Of a DNA stretch of 64,000 nt, positions 49,626 to 58,159 are shown piece after piece (within the stretch, counting starts at the first letter, position 1; the number at the start of each line of letters is the position of its first letter). Origin of the DNA: an uncultured Lachnospiraceae bacterium (GTDB lineage Bacteria; Bacillota; Clostridia; Lachnospirales; Lachnospiraceae); contig CAJURH010000005.1 of NCBI GenBank assembly GCA_910588775.1, positions 1 through 64,000 on the forward strand, read 5' to 3'. Below the pieces are notes generated by a model. It saw only the letters and a list, made by a program, of their open reading frames with translations, had not been told where the DNA came from and did no database searches. Both the position numbers and the translations under genes were made by a program.

Positions 49626-49668
49626 AGCGCCCGCATTGCCTTATCGGGATGCCCCACGGGGTATATTT

Positions 49669-51186
49669 TTACGACTTCATATCCTTCTTATTACCCAATG
49701 TTACGGATATTTTCTGTTCCTTGTACTGTCCGCCTTCCGCTCTGTGTAGCGTCACTTCCACAGTTTCTCCGGCGGCATAATATTCCAACTGGCTTGTCAA
49801 CTCTTCTGTGGTGGAGATTTTGGCGCCGTCCAGAGAAGTGATGATATCGTTCGACAGAATTCCCGCCTGTTCGGCTGGCCCGCCTTTCGTCACTTCCGCC
49901 ACAAACACGCCTGTGGGCATTCCATACATCTGACTGATTTCCGCAGATACGTCCTTGCAGGAAATGCCGATATAGGAAGCTTTGTTTTCATCCACCTTTT
50001 CGCGGGTGACTCTGCTCATCAGATCATCCAGTATGGGCATAGCTGTGGAAATAGGTATGGCGTATCCCATGCCCTCCACCGCATTGTCCGCCAGCTTGGC
50101 TGAGTTAATGCCGATTACCTGGCCGCTCATATTCAACAAGGCGCCGCCGCTATTTCCAGGATTGATGGCTGCGTCCGTCTGGATGCAAGGCGTGGTCATG
50201 TCTTCCACGTAACGGTCCAGTGCACTCACGTAACCGGAAGTTACCGACTGACCATATCCCAGCGCGTTGCCAATGGCCACTACCTGCTCGCCTACCACCA
50301 AGTCCTCGGAACTGCCTAATTGGGCAATCTTAATCTGACCCAGAGTCTCCTGGGGTATTTCTTCTTTCTTTACTGCGATAACTGCCAGGTCGTTTTCCAC
50401 ATCGGTACCCTTAATCTGTGCAGACACTGCATTGGCCGTATCCGCACCCAACTGGCTACCATTGCCCCCCTGCGTCTGATCTGCTGCAATGCCCTCTGCT
50501 GACGCAGATGAACCGTCGACCTCATCACCCATGAAGCACACGCTTAGAGTCTTAGCTCCCTCCACCACATGGTTGTTGGTGGCAATCAGAAGCTCCGTAT
50601 CATTTTCGCCTACAATGATTCCTGAACCACTGCCTTGCCCTTCGTATTCCTGGGTCTGGCCACCCCAGCCGAAGAAATCAAACGTGGGAATCTCCTGAAT
50701 GCTGACTGAGGTAATAGCCACTACGGATGGCATAGTGTTTTTAGCCACATCCGCCACGCTTGTAGTCCCCACCGGCATGGCTGCCGCCTGGTTCCTGTTT
50801 TCCGTAGCGTTGGATTTCTTGTCTCCGTCATCTGCAGGCGTCATAGTAACGGTTCCAACCGCCTGGCCGCCGTTTTGGCCAAAGAAATGGTCGCTTACCA
50901 CATTTACGCCCTGGAATGCCACACCAGCTACCAGACCAAACACAAGGCCGCCAGCTATTACAGCCGTCATCTTCTTGCCCAAGCCGCTTCCCTTATTTTT
51001 TTTCTTATCTATTGGAGGCTTTGGAGGTTGTTGATAGGGCTGTTCCTCTTTCCTGCCTGCCTGGTAATACTCATAGCGCTGCTGCCCTGTATAACTTTCC
51101 TGCGGAGTAGGCGTATAAGAAACCCCCGCCTGTTCTTTCTCTTCCGATTCATCCGATCCGCCGATTAAAATAAAATCATTCCCCAT
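49669..51186 (-). CDS. htrA: Membrane-anchored serine protease HtrA/DegP
   Basis: S1C protease with a cytoplasmic Tyr/Gln/Pro-rich head (about 1-68), a membrane segment (about 72-93), a protease domain with His206 (NNHVVEG), Asp266 (VENDLAVIAV) and Ser346 (INPGNSGGAL), and a C-terminal PDZ domain (about 400-500). A 40-residue Ser/Gly/Gln-rich insertion (about 222-260) separates His from Asp. 505 residues. It acts on misfolded extracytoplasmic proteins. AAAGGAG lies 8 nt before the ATG. A palindromic repeat ends 34 bp upstream of the start. Confidence 0.95.
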   Translation of the reverse strand: MGNDFILIGGSDESEEKEQAGVSYTPTPQESYTGQQRYEYYQAGRKEEQPYQQPPKPPIDKKKNKGSGLGKKMTAVIAGGLVFGLVAGVAFQGVNVVSDHFFGQNGGQAVGTVTMTPADDGDKKSNATENRNQAAAMPVGTTSVADVAKNTMPSVVAITSVSIQEIPTFDFFGWGGQTQEYEGQGSGSGIIVGENDTELLIATNNHVVEGAKTLSVCFMGDEVDGSSASAEGIAADQTQGGNGSQLGADTANAVSAQIKGTDVENDLAVIAVKKEEIPQETLGQIKIAQLGSSEDLVVGEQVVAIGNALGYGQSVTSGYVSALDRYVEDMTTPCIQTDAAINPGNSGGALLNMSGQVIGINSAKLADNAVEGMGYAIPISTAMPILDDLMSRVTREKVDENKASYIGISCKDVSAEISQMYGMPTGVFVAEVTKGGPAEQAGILSNDIITSLDGAKISTTEELTSQLEYYAAGETVEVTLHRAEGGQYKEQKISVTLGNKKDMKS

Positions 51187-51219
51187 ACTTTCTATCTCCT
51201 TTCCATCACTGCTCTTGCA

Positions 51220-51336
51220 GGTGATTGCGATGTTCTAAATAGATAAAACAAAGCTCAAAGCCATTTGCTATTCGCTCCTTATTCATCTATGTGGCCCAAA
51301 CTTCCGATTGCCAAAAAAGACATTTCGCAACTGCCT
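51220..51336. repeat. Palindromic repeat, family 1, copy B
   Basis: Same ends (GGTGATTGCGA and the complement of TTTCGCAACTGCC) and the same core TATTCGCTCCTTATTCATCTATG as copy A at 20.7 kb, about 117 bp. It ends 34 bp upstream of the htrA ATG. It is non-coding. Confidence 0.65.
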
Positions 51337-51461
51337 GGCTGCTCTTGTTTTATAGATGAATGTAGCTGACTGCTCTGTGTCTTTCACTTTATGGGTACAG
51401 TCTAACAATGAAATGTGTTTAATTTGTGATGGAACATTTAAAAAAAGGTGAAAGCAGTTTC

Positions 51462-53288
51462 CTATTCCACTGTTACAGATTTTGCCAAGTTTCGCGGTTT
51501 ATCTACATCCAGGCCCTTACCCAGAGATACATAATATCCGAAAATCTGCAAAGGTATCACAGCCAGTGAATTGGCAAAATATGGATTCGTTTCCGGGAGG
51601 TACACCACATAATCCGCGCTTTTCTCCACTTCCGTATTGCCAGCAGTGGCCACCGCCATCACGAAAGCGCCCCTAGTGCGGACCTCCTGTATGTTGCTGA
51701 GCATTTTTTTATACAAATCCTTCTGGGTGACTAAGGCCACCACCAGGGTATTTTCTTCAATCAGGGAAATCGTCCCGTGCTTTAATTCGCCTGCCGCATA
51801 AGCCTCTGAGTGGATATAGGAAATCTCCTTTAATTTCAGTGAGCCTTCCATGGAGATAGCATAATCAATGCCCCTGCCAATGAAGAAAACGTGTTCCGTA
51901 GCCAGGTACCGATTGGCAAAATGCTGCAATTTCTCTTTTCCGCCCAACAAAAATTCAATCTGATCCGGAAGCTTCTTCAAGTCGTGGAGCATATCCTCAA
52001 ACTGCCGACTATCAATCTCGTTTCTGACTTTTGCAAAATAAATTGCCAATAAATATTCCGCAATTAACTGGGTGCTGTACGCTTTCGTGGTAGCCACGGC
52101 AATTTCCGGCCCAGCCCAGGTGTACATCACATTATCCGCCTCCCTGGCGATGGAGCTGCCCACCACATTAACAATTCCCAGCGTGCGCACGCCCCGGCTC
52201 TTGGCTTCCCGAAGAGCCGCCAAGGTGTCCGCAGTTTCCCCAGACTGACTAACAACAATCACCAACGTATTTGGCTGGAAAATAGGGTCTCGATAACGGA
52301 ACTCAGACGCCAGGTCCACTTCCACTGGTATCCGGGCCAGCCCCTCAAACACATATTTGGCCGTCACCCCCGTGTGATAGGCGGACCCGCAGGCCACAAT
52401 GTATATTTTGCCGATGTTGCGGATTTCCTCCTCTGTCATCCCAAGCTCCTCAATTACAATCCCGTCGTCTTTGAGCCGGGGGTATAAGGTATCCGCCACC
52501 GCTTTGGGCTGCTCATAAATTTCCTTAAGCATGAAAAACTCATAGCCCGCCTTCTCCGCCGCCGACATATCCCATTCAATCCGAGTGGATTCCTTCTGCA
52601 CTTCCTCTTCATCAATGTTATAAAAATTCAGGGAGTCCCTGGTCAGCTTCACAATTTCCTGGTTCTCAATAAAGTATACGTCACGGGTGTATTTCAAAAT
52701 AGCCGGAACATCGGATGCGATAAAATTGCCTTCCTTTCCCTGGCCTACAATCAAAGGGCTGTCCTTTCTCACCGCGTAAATCTCCTCTGGGAAATCTTTG
52801 AACAAAATTCCCAAAGCGTAAGATCCTTCCACCCGGTACAACACTTTCACAATGGCTTCCAGAGGATTTCCATTGTAATAATAATCCAATAAATGGGCCA
52901 AAACTTCTGTATCTGTCTCCGAGACAAACTGATAGCCTTTCCCCTCCAGCTTTTTGCGCAGTTTCAGGTAATTTTCAATAATCCCATTGTGAACCACGGT
53001 AATGGAACAGTCCTTGTTAAAGTGGGGATGGGCATTCACATCCGTAGGCGACCCATGCGTTGCCCATCGTGTATGCCCAATGCCGGAAAATCCAGGTAAG
53101 ACAGCTCCCCCCTGGGTCAGTTCTTCCAACGCCTTTAACTTCCCAGTGGATTTCACCATTTGAATCTTCTCACCATTGTAGACGGCAATCCCCGCCGAAT
53201 CATATCCCCGGTATTCCAGCTTTGAAAGGCCGTCCAACAATATGGGCGCAGCCTGCTGCCCTCCAATATACCCTACAATTCCACACAT
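51462..53288 (-). CDS. glmS: Glutamine-fructose-6-phosphate aminotransferase (isomerizing)
   Basis: Makes glucosamine 6-phosphate, the first step to UDP-GlcNAc for the wall. The N-terminal Ntn glutaminase starts MCGIVGYIGG with the nucleophile Cys2, and two SIS domains bind the sugar phosphate (VSQSGETADTLAALREAKSRG; the C-terminal DKPRNLAKSVTVE). About 608 residues. ATG 53288 is chosen because the mature enzyme must begin with Cys. Only 48 bp separate it from the previous coding region, so a glmS ribozyme (about 150 nt) cannot fit between the genes. Confidence 0.98.
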   Translation of the reverse strand: MCGIVGYIGGQQAAPILLDGLSKLEYRGYDSAGIAVYNGEKIQMVKSTGKLKALEELTQGGAVLPGFSGIGHTRWATHGSPTDVNAHPHFNKDCSITVVHNGIIENYLKLRKKLEGKGYQFVSETDTEVLAHLLDYYYNGNPLEAIVKVLYRVEGSYALGILFKDFPEEIYAVRKDSPLIVGQGKEGNFIASDVPAILKYTRDVYFIENQEIVKLTRDSLNFYNIDEEEVQKESTRIEWDMSAAEKAGYEFFMLKEIYEQPKAVADTLYPRLKDDGIVIEELGMTEEEIRNIGKIYIVACGSAYHTGVTAKYVFEGLARIPVEVDLASEFRYRDPIFQPNTLVIVVSQSGETADTLAALREAKSRGVRTLGIVNVVGSSIAREADNVMYTWAGPEIAVATTKAYSTQLIAEYLLAIYFAKVRNEIDSRQFEDMLHDLKKLPDQIEFLLGGKEKLQHFANRYLATEHVFFIGRGIDYAISMEGSLKLKEISYIHSEAYAAGELKHGTISLIEENTLVVALVTQKDLYKKMLSNIQEVRTRGAFVMAVATAGNTEVEKSADYVVYLPETNPYFANSLAVIPLQIFGYYVSLGKGLDVDKPRNLAKSVTVE

Positions 53289-53336
53289 AATCCTGCCCTC
53301 CCTTGTCGTACGCCGACACATTCTAATTTATTTATA

Positions 53337-54284
53337 TTATATGCCGGCATCTATTTTTCCGCCCCTCCAGTATTCCGGACTCATGGTACACGCCTGTATC
53401 CATCTCTGGGGCAATAATCTATAATGTTTTCCCAACTGGTATCCCAAATATTTAAAAGCGCTGTGCGCTATAAGCTTAGGAAGCAACCATGGCTTTCCCT
53501 GTCGCAGCAGATACCCGGCGGTGGATTTCACCAGGGCAATCCCCTCGCCCTCTGCGGGCATGTCTGCAAAAACTTCCGGATGATCCGCCTGGGACACGCC
53601 CAGGTCAAAATTCCTGTGAAACTGTTGTCTGCAATTATAATTATGGGAATGAACCACTTGAGCATCCGCCACATAGGCAATCCCATAACCTGCCTGTATC
53701 AGTCCCGCTCCATAAATCATGTCTTCGTTGAAAATAGTCCTCGGGACAAATCCCCCCTGTTCCACATAGATTTCCCGGTTGTAGGCCGCGCACACATTGG
53801 AACAAAAATATGTCTTAATTCCCTGTTCCTCCAAATTTGCCTTCCATTTCACCTGGCTTTTCTCTGGGTAGTTAAACCTTCGGGTATACGCCTCTATACA
53901 GTGGGCTTTCTTAGATGGGAGTTGTCTGGCGTAACTGGCCGCCACCTGGGGCTGTAAAAGCGGCCGGATCAAATTGCTCAGCATATCCCGGTTCTTCGGC
54001 CATGCGTCCTGGGTCATGCACACGAGAATATCCCCTGTGGCGTACTCCGCCCCCCGCCTTCTTGTTCCACCGTGGTCAAACTCCGCCTTGGCTATATGAT
54101 ACACTTGCATGTTCTGCCGTCCCGCCTCCCAGGCCGAATCCCAGAACCGCTCCTCTGTATTCATGATAATCACACTGTGTATGGGATATCGCTGCCTATA
54201 CAGCCTGTCCAAAATTTTTCCAAATTCCTTACCTGGCTTATAGGTGGGAATCAAAACATCAACCTGGAATTCATAATTTTCCAT
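53337..54284 (-). CDS. Family 2 glycosyltransferase (rhamnosyltransferase-like)
   Basis: 315 residues with a GT-A N-terminal fold (DVLIPTYKPGKEFGKILDRLYRQRY) and the variant segment AEFDHGGTRRRGAEYATGDILVCMTQDAWPKN. The latter holds a conserved region found in dTDP-rhamnosyltransferases of WbbL/RfbF type; the donor cannot be fixed from sequence. It is the first gene before glmS on this strand, and its upstream neighbour (LCP) ends with a terminator, so a promoter probably lies within the 66-bp gap. Confidence 0.85.
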   Translation of the reverse strand: MENYEFQVDVLIPTYKPGKEFGKILDRLYRQRYPIHSVIIMNTEERFWDSAWEAGRQNMQVYHIAKAEFDHGGTRRRGAEYATGDILVCMTQDAWPKNRDMLSNLIRPLLQPQVAASYARQLPSKKAHCIEAYTRRFNYPEKSQVKWKANLEEQGIKTYFCSNVCAAYNREIYVEQGGFVPRTIFNEDMIYGAGLIQAGYGIAYVADAQVVHSHNYNCRQQFHRNFDLGVSQADHPEVFADMPAEGEGIALVKSTAGYLLRQGKPWLLPKLIAHSAFKYLGYQLGKHYRLLPQRWIQACTMSPEYWRGGKIDAGI

Positions 54285-54312
54285 ATTTTATCTCCTGCTT
54301 CCATTGACTCAT

Positions 54313-54352
54313 AGAAAGAAAAGAATCCCATTGAATGGGATTCTCTTTCTTT
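54313..54352 (-). terminator. Intrinsic terminator of the LCP gene
   Basis: AGAATCCCATT / AATGGGATTCT stem (about 54322-54344) flanked by A/G-rich and CTTTCTTT tracts, starting at the LCP stop codon. Confidence 0.75.
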
Positions 54353-55673
54353 ACCATGACTGATTATCCTGGGACTGCCCTCCGCTGCCATCATCCGTGG
54401 GATAGGATGTATCCTGGTAAGTATCCCCACTGTACGGTTCCTGGGACTGCTGGCTGGAATCATACGTATCCACATATGAAGTATCTGTATATTCTGAACC
54501 ATAATCCTGATAACTGTCTGTATATTCCGTCTCTGTAGGATCACTGGTTTCCTGATAATCCTCCGTATAATCTGACTCTGGCGTACTGGTCTGGGTCTCC
54601 GACATACTGTCTTTTTCTGAAGAATCGCTGTCCTTCGTCACCTCAATGCCGCCAATCTCCGCAATCTTCTCACTGCGGTGCACAACTACGTCTGAAGGAC
54701 TGTAATTGTCATCTTTGAACAAGAACTTGTGCAATTCTTTTACATTTGTATCCAAGGTAACTGGAAGCACCACGCTCCCTTTCCCTTCTATATCCTTTTC
54801 TGTATGCTCATAAGGAAAACCGCATGTCTCATCAAAAGAATAGGATAACATTCCGGCGCCCATATCAAAAATCTGCGATTTAGATAAAGAGGTCTTCACC
54901 AACGGGAACACTTCATCCATAATGCTGGACAACGTGCCCAGGCTGGACTTCTTGGCCTTTTGCACCAGTTTCTGCAAAATCAGTCTCTGTCTCTCCGTCC
55001 GCTCAAAATCCAGACCCGCCGTATAGCGGATTCTGGCGTAAGAAGTGGCTTGCACGCCATTCAGTTCGTATATTCCCGCCACCTCCGGCTCAATCCGGGT
55101 ATAGTCCTGGCCTGTGATTTCGGAAGTCTCCACGCAGTAGTTGTTCATATGAACCACCTCATCTGCGGTCATCTCAATCGTCAAACCTCCCAGCAAGTCA
55201 ATCACCTTTACCAATGCGGACATATCCACAGTCACGTAATCCTGAATCTGCAAATCCAGATTCGTATTTAACATGGAAACCGCTTGGCTGGCTCCTCCGG
55301 CCATATAGGCGGAATTTGCCTTATGGTAAGAGTCATTTCCCACATTCAGAAGGGTGTCTCTGTATACGGATACCAATTTCACCGCTTTCGTGTCGTTATT
55401 GATACTGGCAATGATAATCGTGTCACTGTTATTCACCGCCATATCAGACCCTTCCCCACGGGAATCCACGCCGAAGAGGGCAATGTTCTGGTAACCGGTC
55501 ATCTTCTCACTGGCGACCACGTTCATTTCCACATTTCCCAACTCTTCTCCATCTATCTGATTCAGGCGGGAATTGATCTGCCCATACACGAACAGCCCCC
55601 CAATCAGAAGCAGAAGAATAATTAATTCCCCTACAAACAATGCGATCCTTTTCTTGGTTCCTCTTCTAGCCAT
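54351..55673 (-). CDS. LytR-CpsA-Psr (LCP) family glycopolymer ligase
   Basis: Membrane enzymes that attach wall polymers to peptidoglycan. 440 residues: cytoplasmic basic N-terminus, membrane segment (about 11-31), LCP domain (about 55-290, with NIALFGVDSRGEGSDMAVNNSDTIIIASI and YARIRYTAGLDFERTERQRLILQKL). A disordered tail from about residue 355 is rich in Tyr, Ser, Thr, Asp and Gln. It sits in a glycan block, 16 bp after a sugar-phosphate transferase, so it likely ligates the polymer made there (inference). Confidence 0.92.
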   Translation of the reverse strand: MARRGTKKRIALFVGELIILLLLIGGLFVYGQINSRLNQIDGEELGNVEMNVVASEKMTGYQNIALFGVDSRGEGSDMAVNNSDTIIIASINNDTKAVKLVSVYRDTLLNVGNDSYHKANSAYMAGGASQAVSMLNTNLDLQIQDYVTVDMSALVKVIDLLGGLTIEMTADEVVHMNNYCVETSEITGQDYTRIEPEVAGIYELNGVQATSYARIRYTAGLDFERTERQRLILQKLVQKAKKSSLGTLSSIMDEVFPLVKTSLSKSQIFDMGAGMLSYSFDETCGFPYEHTEKDIEGKGSVVLPVTLDTNVKELHKFLFKDDNYSPSDVVVHRSEKIAEIGGIEVTKDSDSSEKDSMSETQTSTPESDYTEDYQETSDPTETEYTDSYQDYGSEYTDTSYVDTYDSSQQSQEPYSGDTYQDTSYPTDDGSGGQSQDNQSW

Positions 55674-55689
55674 GTTTTTCCCCTTACTT

Positions 55690-57093
55690 TCAATACGCGT
55701 TTTTGTTTACAAATCCTTTGAATATGGTCAAAACAAGAATCTTCACGTCAAACCCCAGCGTCCAGTTCTCAATATAATACAAATCATATTCTATGCGCTT
55801 GCGGATGGATGTATCCCCCCGGTATCCATTCACCTGCGCCCAGCCAGTCAGTCCCGGCCGTACCTGATGCTTGACCATATATCTGGGAATCTCTTCCCGG
55901 AACTTTTCCACGAAAAACGGCCTCTCCGGCCTTGGCCCCACCAGACTCATGTCGCCTCTTAAGATGTTGAAAAGCTGCGGCAGCTCATCAATGCTCGTCC
56001 GACGCATTAGCTTTCCGATCCCGGTTACGCGGGGATCGTCTTTCGTGGTCCATGCTTTCTTCTCTTCGCTCTCTTTCTGCACCTCCATAGAACGGAACTT
56101 ATACATTTGAAAAATTTTATTGTGAAGACCTACCCGCTCCTGTTTATAAATCAGCGGTCCCGGCGACGTAAGCTTAATCATCATGCACGCCAGCAACATC
56201 ACAGGGGACGCCACCACAAGCCCGCAGACAGACCCCACGATATCAATAAGTCGCTTTAACACGGCCAAGAAATTATTGGTCAAAGGCACATGCCGTATGT
56301 TAATCACCGGAAGTCCCAGAATATCCTCCGTATAGGGCTTTGTGGGTATAATATTATTATAATCGGGAATAAACTTTGTATGCACGCCCGACTTCTCACA
56401 AAGACTCACAATTTCTTCCAGCCTGTAATATTCGCCCAGCCCCAGCGTAATCGCGATTTCATCCAGATGATTTTCCAGCAATATGGGCATAAGACTGGAG
56501 ATTTCCCCAATTACCGGGATTCCCTTGTACTCCGTCTTCGCCTGCACTTCGTCATCCAAAATGCCCTGGATGGTATAGCCCCACTGGGGATTGGCTATAA
56601 TTCTGTCTATATACTCTTCCGCCGCCCGGCTGTAGCCCACCAGCAAAATATGTTTCTGGTTAAAGCCGCGACGGCGCATATCCCGCAGCACATATCTTAT
56701 GGCATTGCGCAGCACAGTCTCCGCCACAATGTCGATGCCGTAGAAGATAAAGATTACGGAACGGGAAAAATCGATAATGCGCAGCACATAAAGCGCCACC
56801 ATAATCAGGAACACGCCCAGCGTATTGGCCTTGGTTATATTGGCCAGTTCCAGCCTGCGCCCCTGTACACGCTTCGGCGTATATAAGTTAAAAGCATAAT
56901 ATAAAATCAAAAATCCGGGCACAATGAATACCAGCGCAAACATATACTGTTCAAAAGAAAGCGCCCGAACCGAGGTTTCGGAATAAGGTCCCTGGAATTT
57001 AAGAAACCAGGCCGCCACATAAGACAATGCGATGACCAAAGCATCAAATACCACATGCAGACGATTAAAATACCTTTGGTTGTCTTTAATCAA
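55690..57093 (-). CDS. Undecaprenyl-phosphate sugar phosphotransferase (WbaP/CpsE type)
   Basis: Initiates glycan repeat synthesis by moving a sugar-phosphate onto undecaprenyl phosphate. 467 residues: five membrane segments in the first half, with a CoA-binding-like fold (KHILLVGYSRAAEEYIDRIIANPQWG), and the C-terminal transferase core PLIYKQERVGLHNKIFQMYKFRSM and RRTSIDELPQLFNILRGDMSLVGPRPERP. The start at 57093 is TTG with AGGTGAG 5 nt upstream. A promoter lies just upstream. It leads the LCP unit. Confidence 0.94.
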   Translation of the reverse strand: MIKDNQRYFNRLHVVFDALVIALSYVAAWFLKFQGPYSETSVRALSFEQYMFALVFIVPGFLILYYAFNLYTPKRVQGRRLELANITKANTLGVFLIMVALYVLRIIDFSRSVIFIFYGIDIVAETVLRNAIRYVLRDMRRRGFNQKHILLVGYSRAAEEYIDRIIANPQWGYTIQGILDDEVQAKTEYKGIPVIGEISSLMPILLENHLDEIAITLGLGEYYRLEEIVSLCEKSGVHTKFIPDYNNIIPTKPYTEDILGLPVINIRHVPLTNNFLAVLKRLIDIVGSVCGLVVASPVMLLACMMIKLTSPGPLIYKQERVGLHNKIFQMYKFRSMEVQKESEEKKAWTTKDDPRVTGIGKLMRRTSIDELPQLFNILRGDMSLVGPRPERPFFVEKFREEIPRYMVKHQVRPGLTGWAQVNGYRGDTSIRKRIEYDLYYIENWTLGFDVKILVLTIFKGFVNKNAY

Positions 57094-57125
57094 TTTTACT
57101 CACCTCAATTGATTTTATCAAATAT

Positions 57126-57154
57126 ACTATATAGTAGTTGCCCCTAAAAGGCAA
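57126..57154 (-). promoter_or_regulatory. Promoter of the sugar-phosphate transferase and LCP unit
   Basis: TTGCCT (57149-57154), 17 bp and TATAGT (57126-57131) on the minus strand. Confidence 0.55.
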
Positions 57155-57198
57155 TAAAATATTCCTTATTTATCATAAAATTTTTGTAAAACAATCCA

Positions 57199-58155
57199 TT
57201 ATTTTGTCAGAGTTCTGAAGATATTCACCCATAATTCCCACTGTATTTTACAATAATTCCATAAATTTTCAGCAGAAAATCTTACTTTTTTATTTTTTTC
57301 GCAAATCTTCACCCCCTGCAACAAACCCGATATATACTCCCTTCCCAGTCCTTTTTTGACGAAAAAGAGAAATTTTATCAAAAAGCCCACGGCCAGAAAA
57401 GGCAGATTCAAAACTATCTGAAAAAAGGGCATATTTTTATAAATCAGGTAAATATTGTTCCTGGCCGAATACTGCACTTTAAAAGAATTGTAGCGGGAGC
57501 CGGTGGTTGCGCTGCCCACATGGCAGACCACGGCTTTTGGGGCAAACACATTCACATACCCCTGTATCCGGGCGCGATAGCCCACGTCCACATCTTCCAG
57601 ATAGGCAAAATGCGCCTCGTCAAAACAGCCCAGCCGCTCCAGAATGTCCCTGCGGTAAATGGCCGCTCCCGCGCAGGAGGCAAATATTTTCCTCTCCCGG
57701 CAGTAATCCCTCTGAGGCTCTCCCTTTCCCCGGGCGTAGGCCCATCCAAGGGCCGTATAATAATTTCCCGCGTCGTCGATTCGCTCCCGGTCCTGGAACT
57801 GGACCATCTTGGCGCTGCACGAAAACCGACGCGCATCTTTCTGAATGGCCTGCAAAAGCCCACCCACAAATCCAGGAGCCGCCTCCGTATCGTTATTCAA
57901 AAGAATCACAAACGGAGTCTTGCACGCCCGAATCCCCACATTGACGGCCCCGCAAAATCCTTGATTCTTTGGCAGACGAATCACCTTCACCTCCGGATAA
58001 TCCTTATCCAGAAGCTCCTGACTGCCGTCTGTGGAACCATTGTCCACCACAATCGTGTCAAATCCCGAATACCGCTGGCGACGCAGCGCGTCCAGACAGT
58101 CTGGAAGATAGGCGATGCCATTATAATTAGGTATTACAACTGTAACATTTACCAT
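57199..58155 (-). CDS. Family 2 glycosyltransferase (rhamnosyltransferase-type)
   Basis: About 318 residues. The GT-A start MVNVTVVIPNYNGIAYLPDCLDALRRQ, the metal-binding region VILLNNDTEAAPGFVGGLL and a conserved C-terminal part, YLEDVDVGYRARIQGYVNVFAPKAVVCHVGSA, match dTDP-rhamnosyl or hexosyl transferases. One hydrophobic stretch near the end (NLPFLAVGFLIKFLFFVKK) may bind the membrane. ATG 58155 follows GAGGGTGAG. It starts 4 bp after the previous glycosyltransferase ends and is the last gene of the pur-linked set. Confidence 0.9.
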   Translation of the reverse strand: MVNVTVVIPNYNGIAYLPDCLDALRRQRYSGFDTIVVDNGSTDGSQELLDKDYPEVKVIRLPKNQGFCGAVNVGIRACKTPFVILLNNDTEAAPGFVGGLLQAIQKDARRFSCSAKMVQFQDRERIDDAGNYYTALGWAYARGKGEPQRDYCRERKIFASCAGAAIYRRDILERLGCFDEAHFAYLEDVDVGYRARIQGYVNVFAPKAVVCHVGSATTGSRYNSFKVQYSARNNIYLIYKNMPFFQIVLNLPFLAVGFLIKFLFFVKKGLGREYISGLLQGVKICEKNKKVRFSAENLWNYCKIQWELWVNIFRTLTK

Positions 58156-58159
58156 GGTC

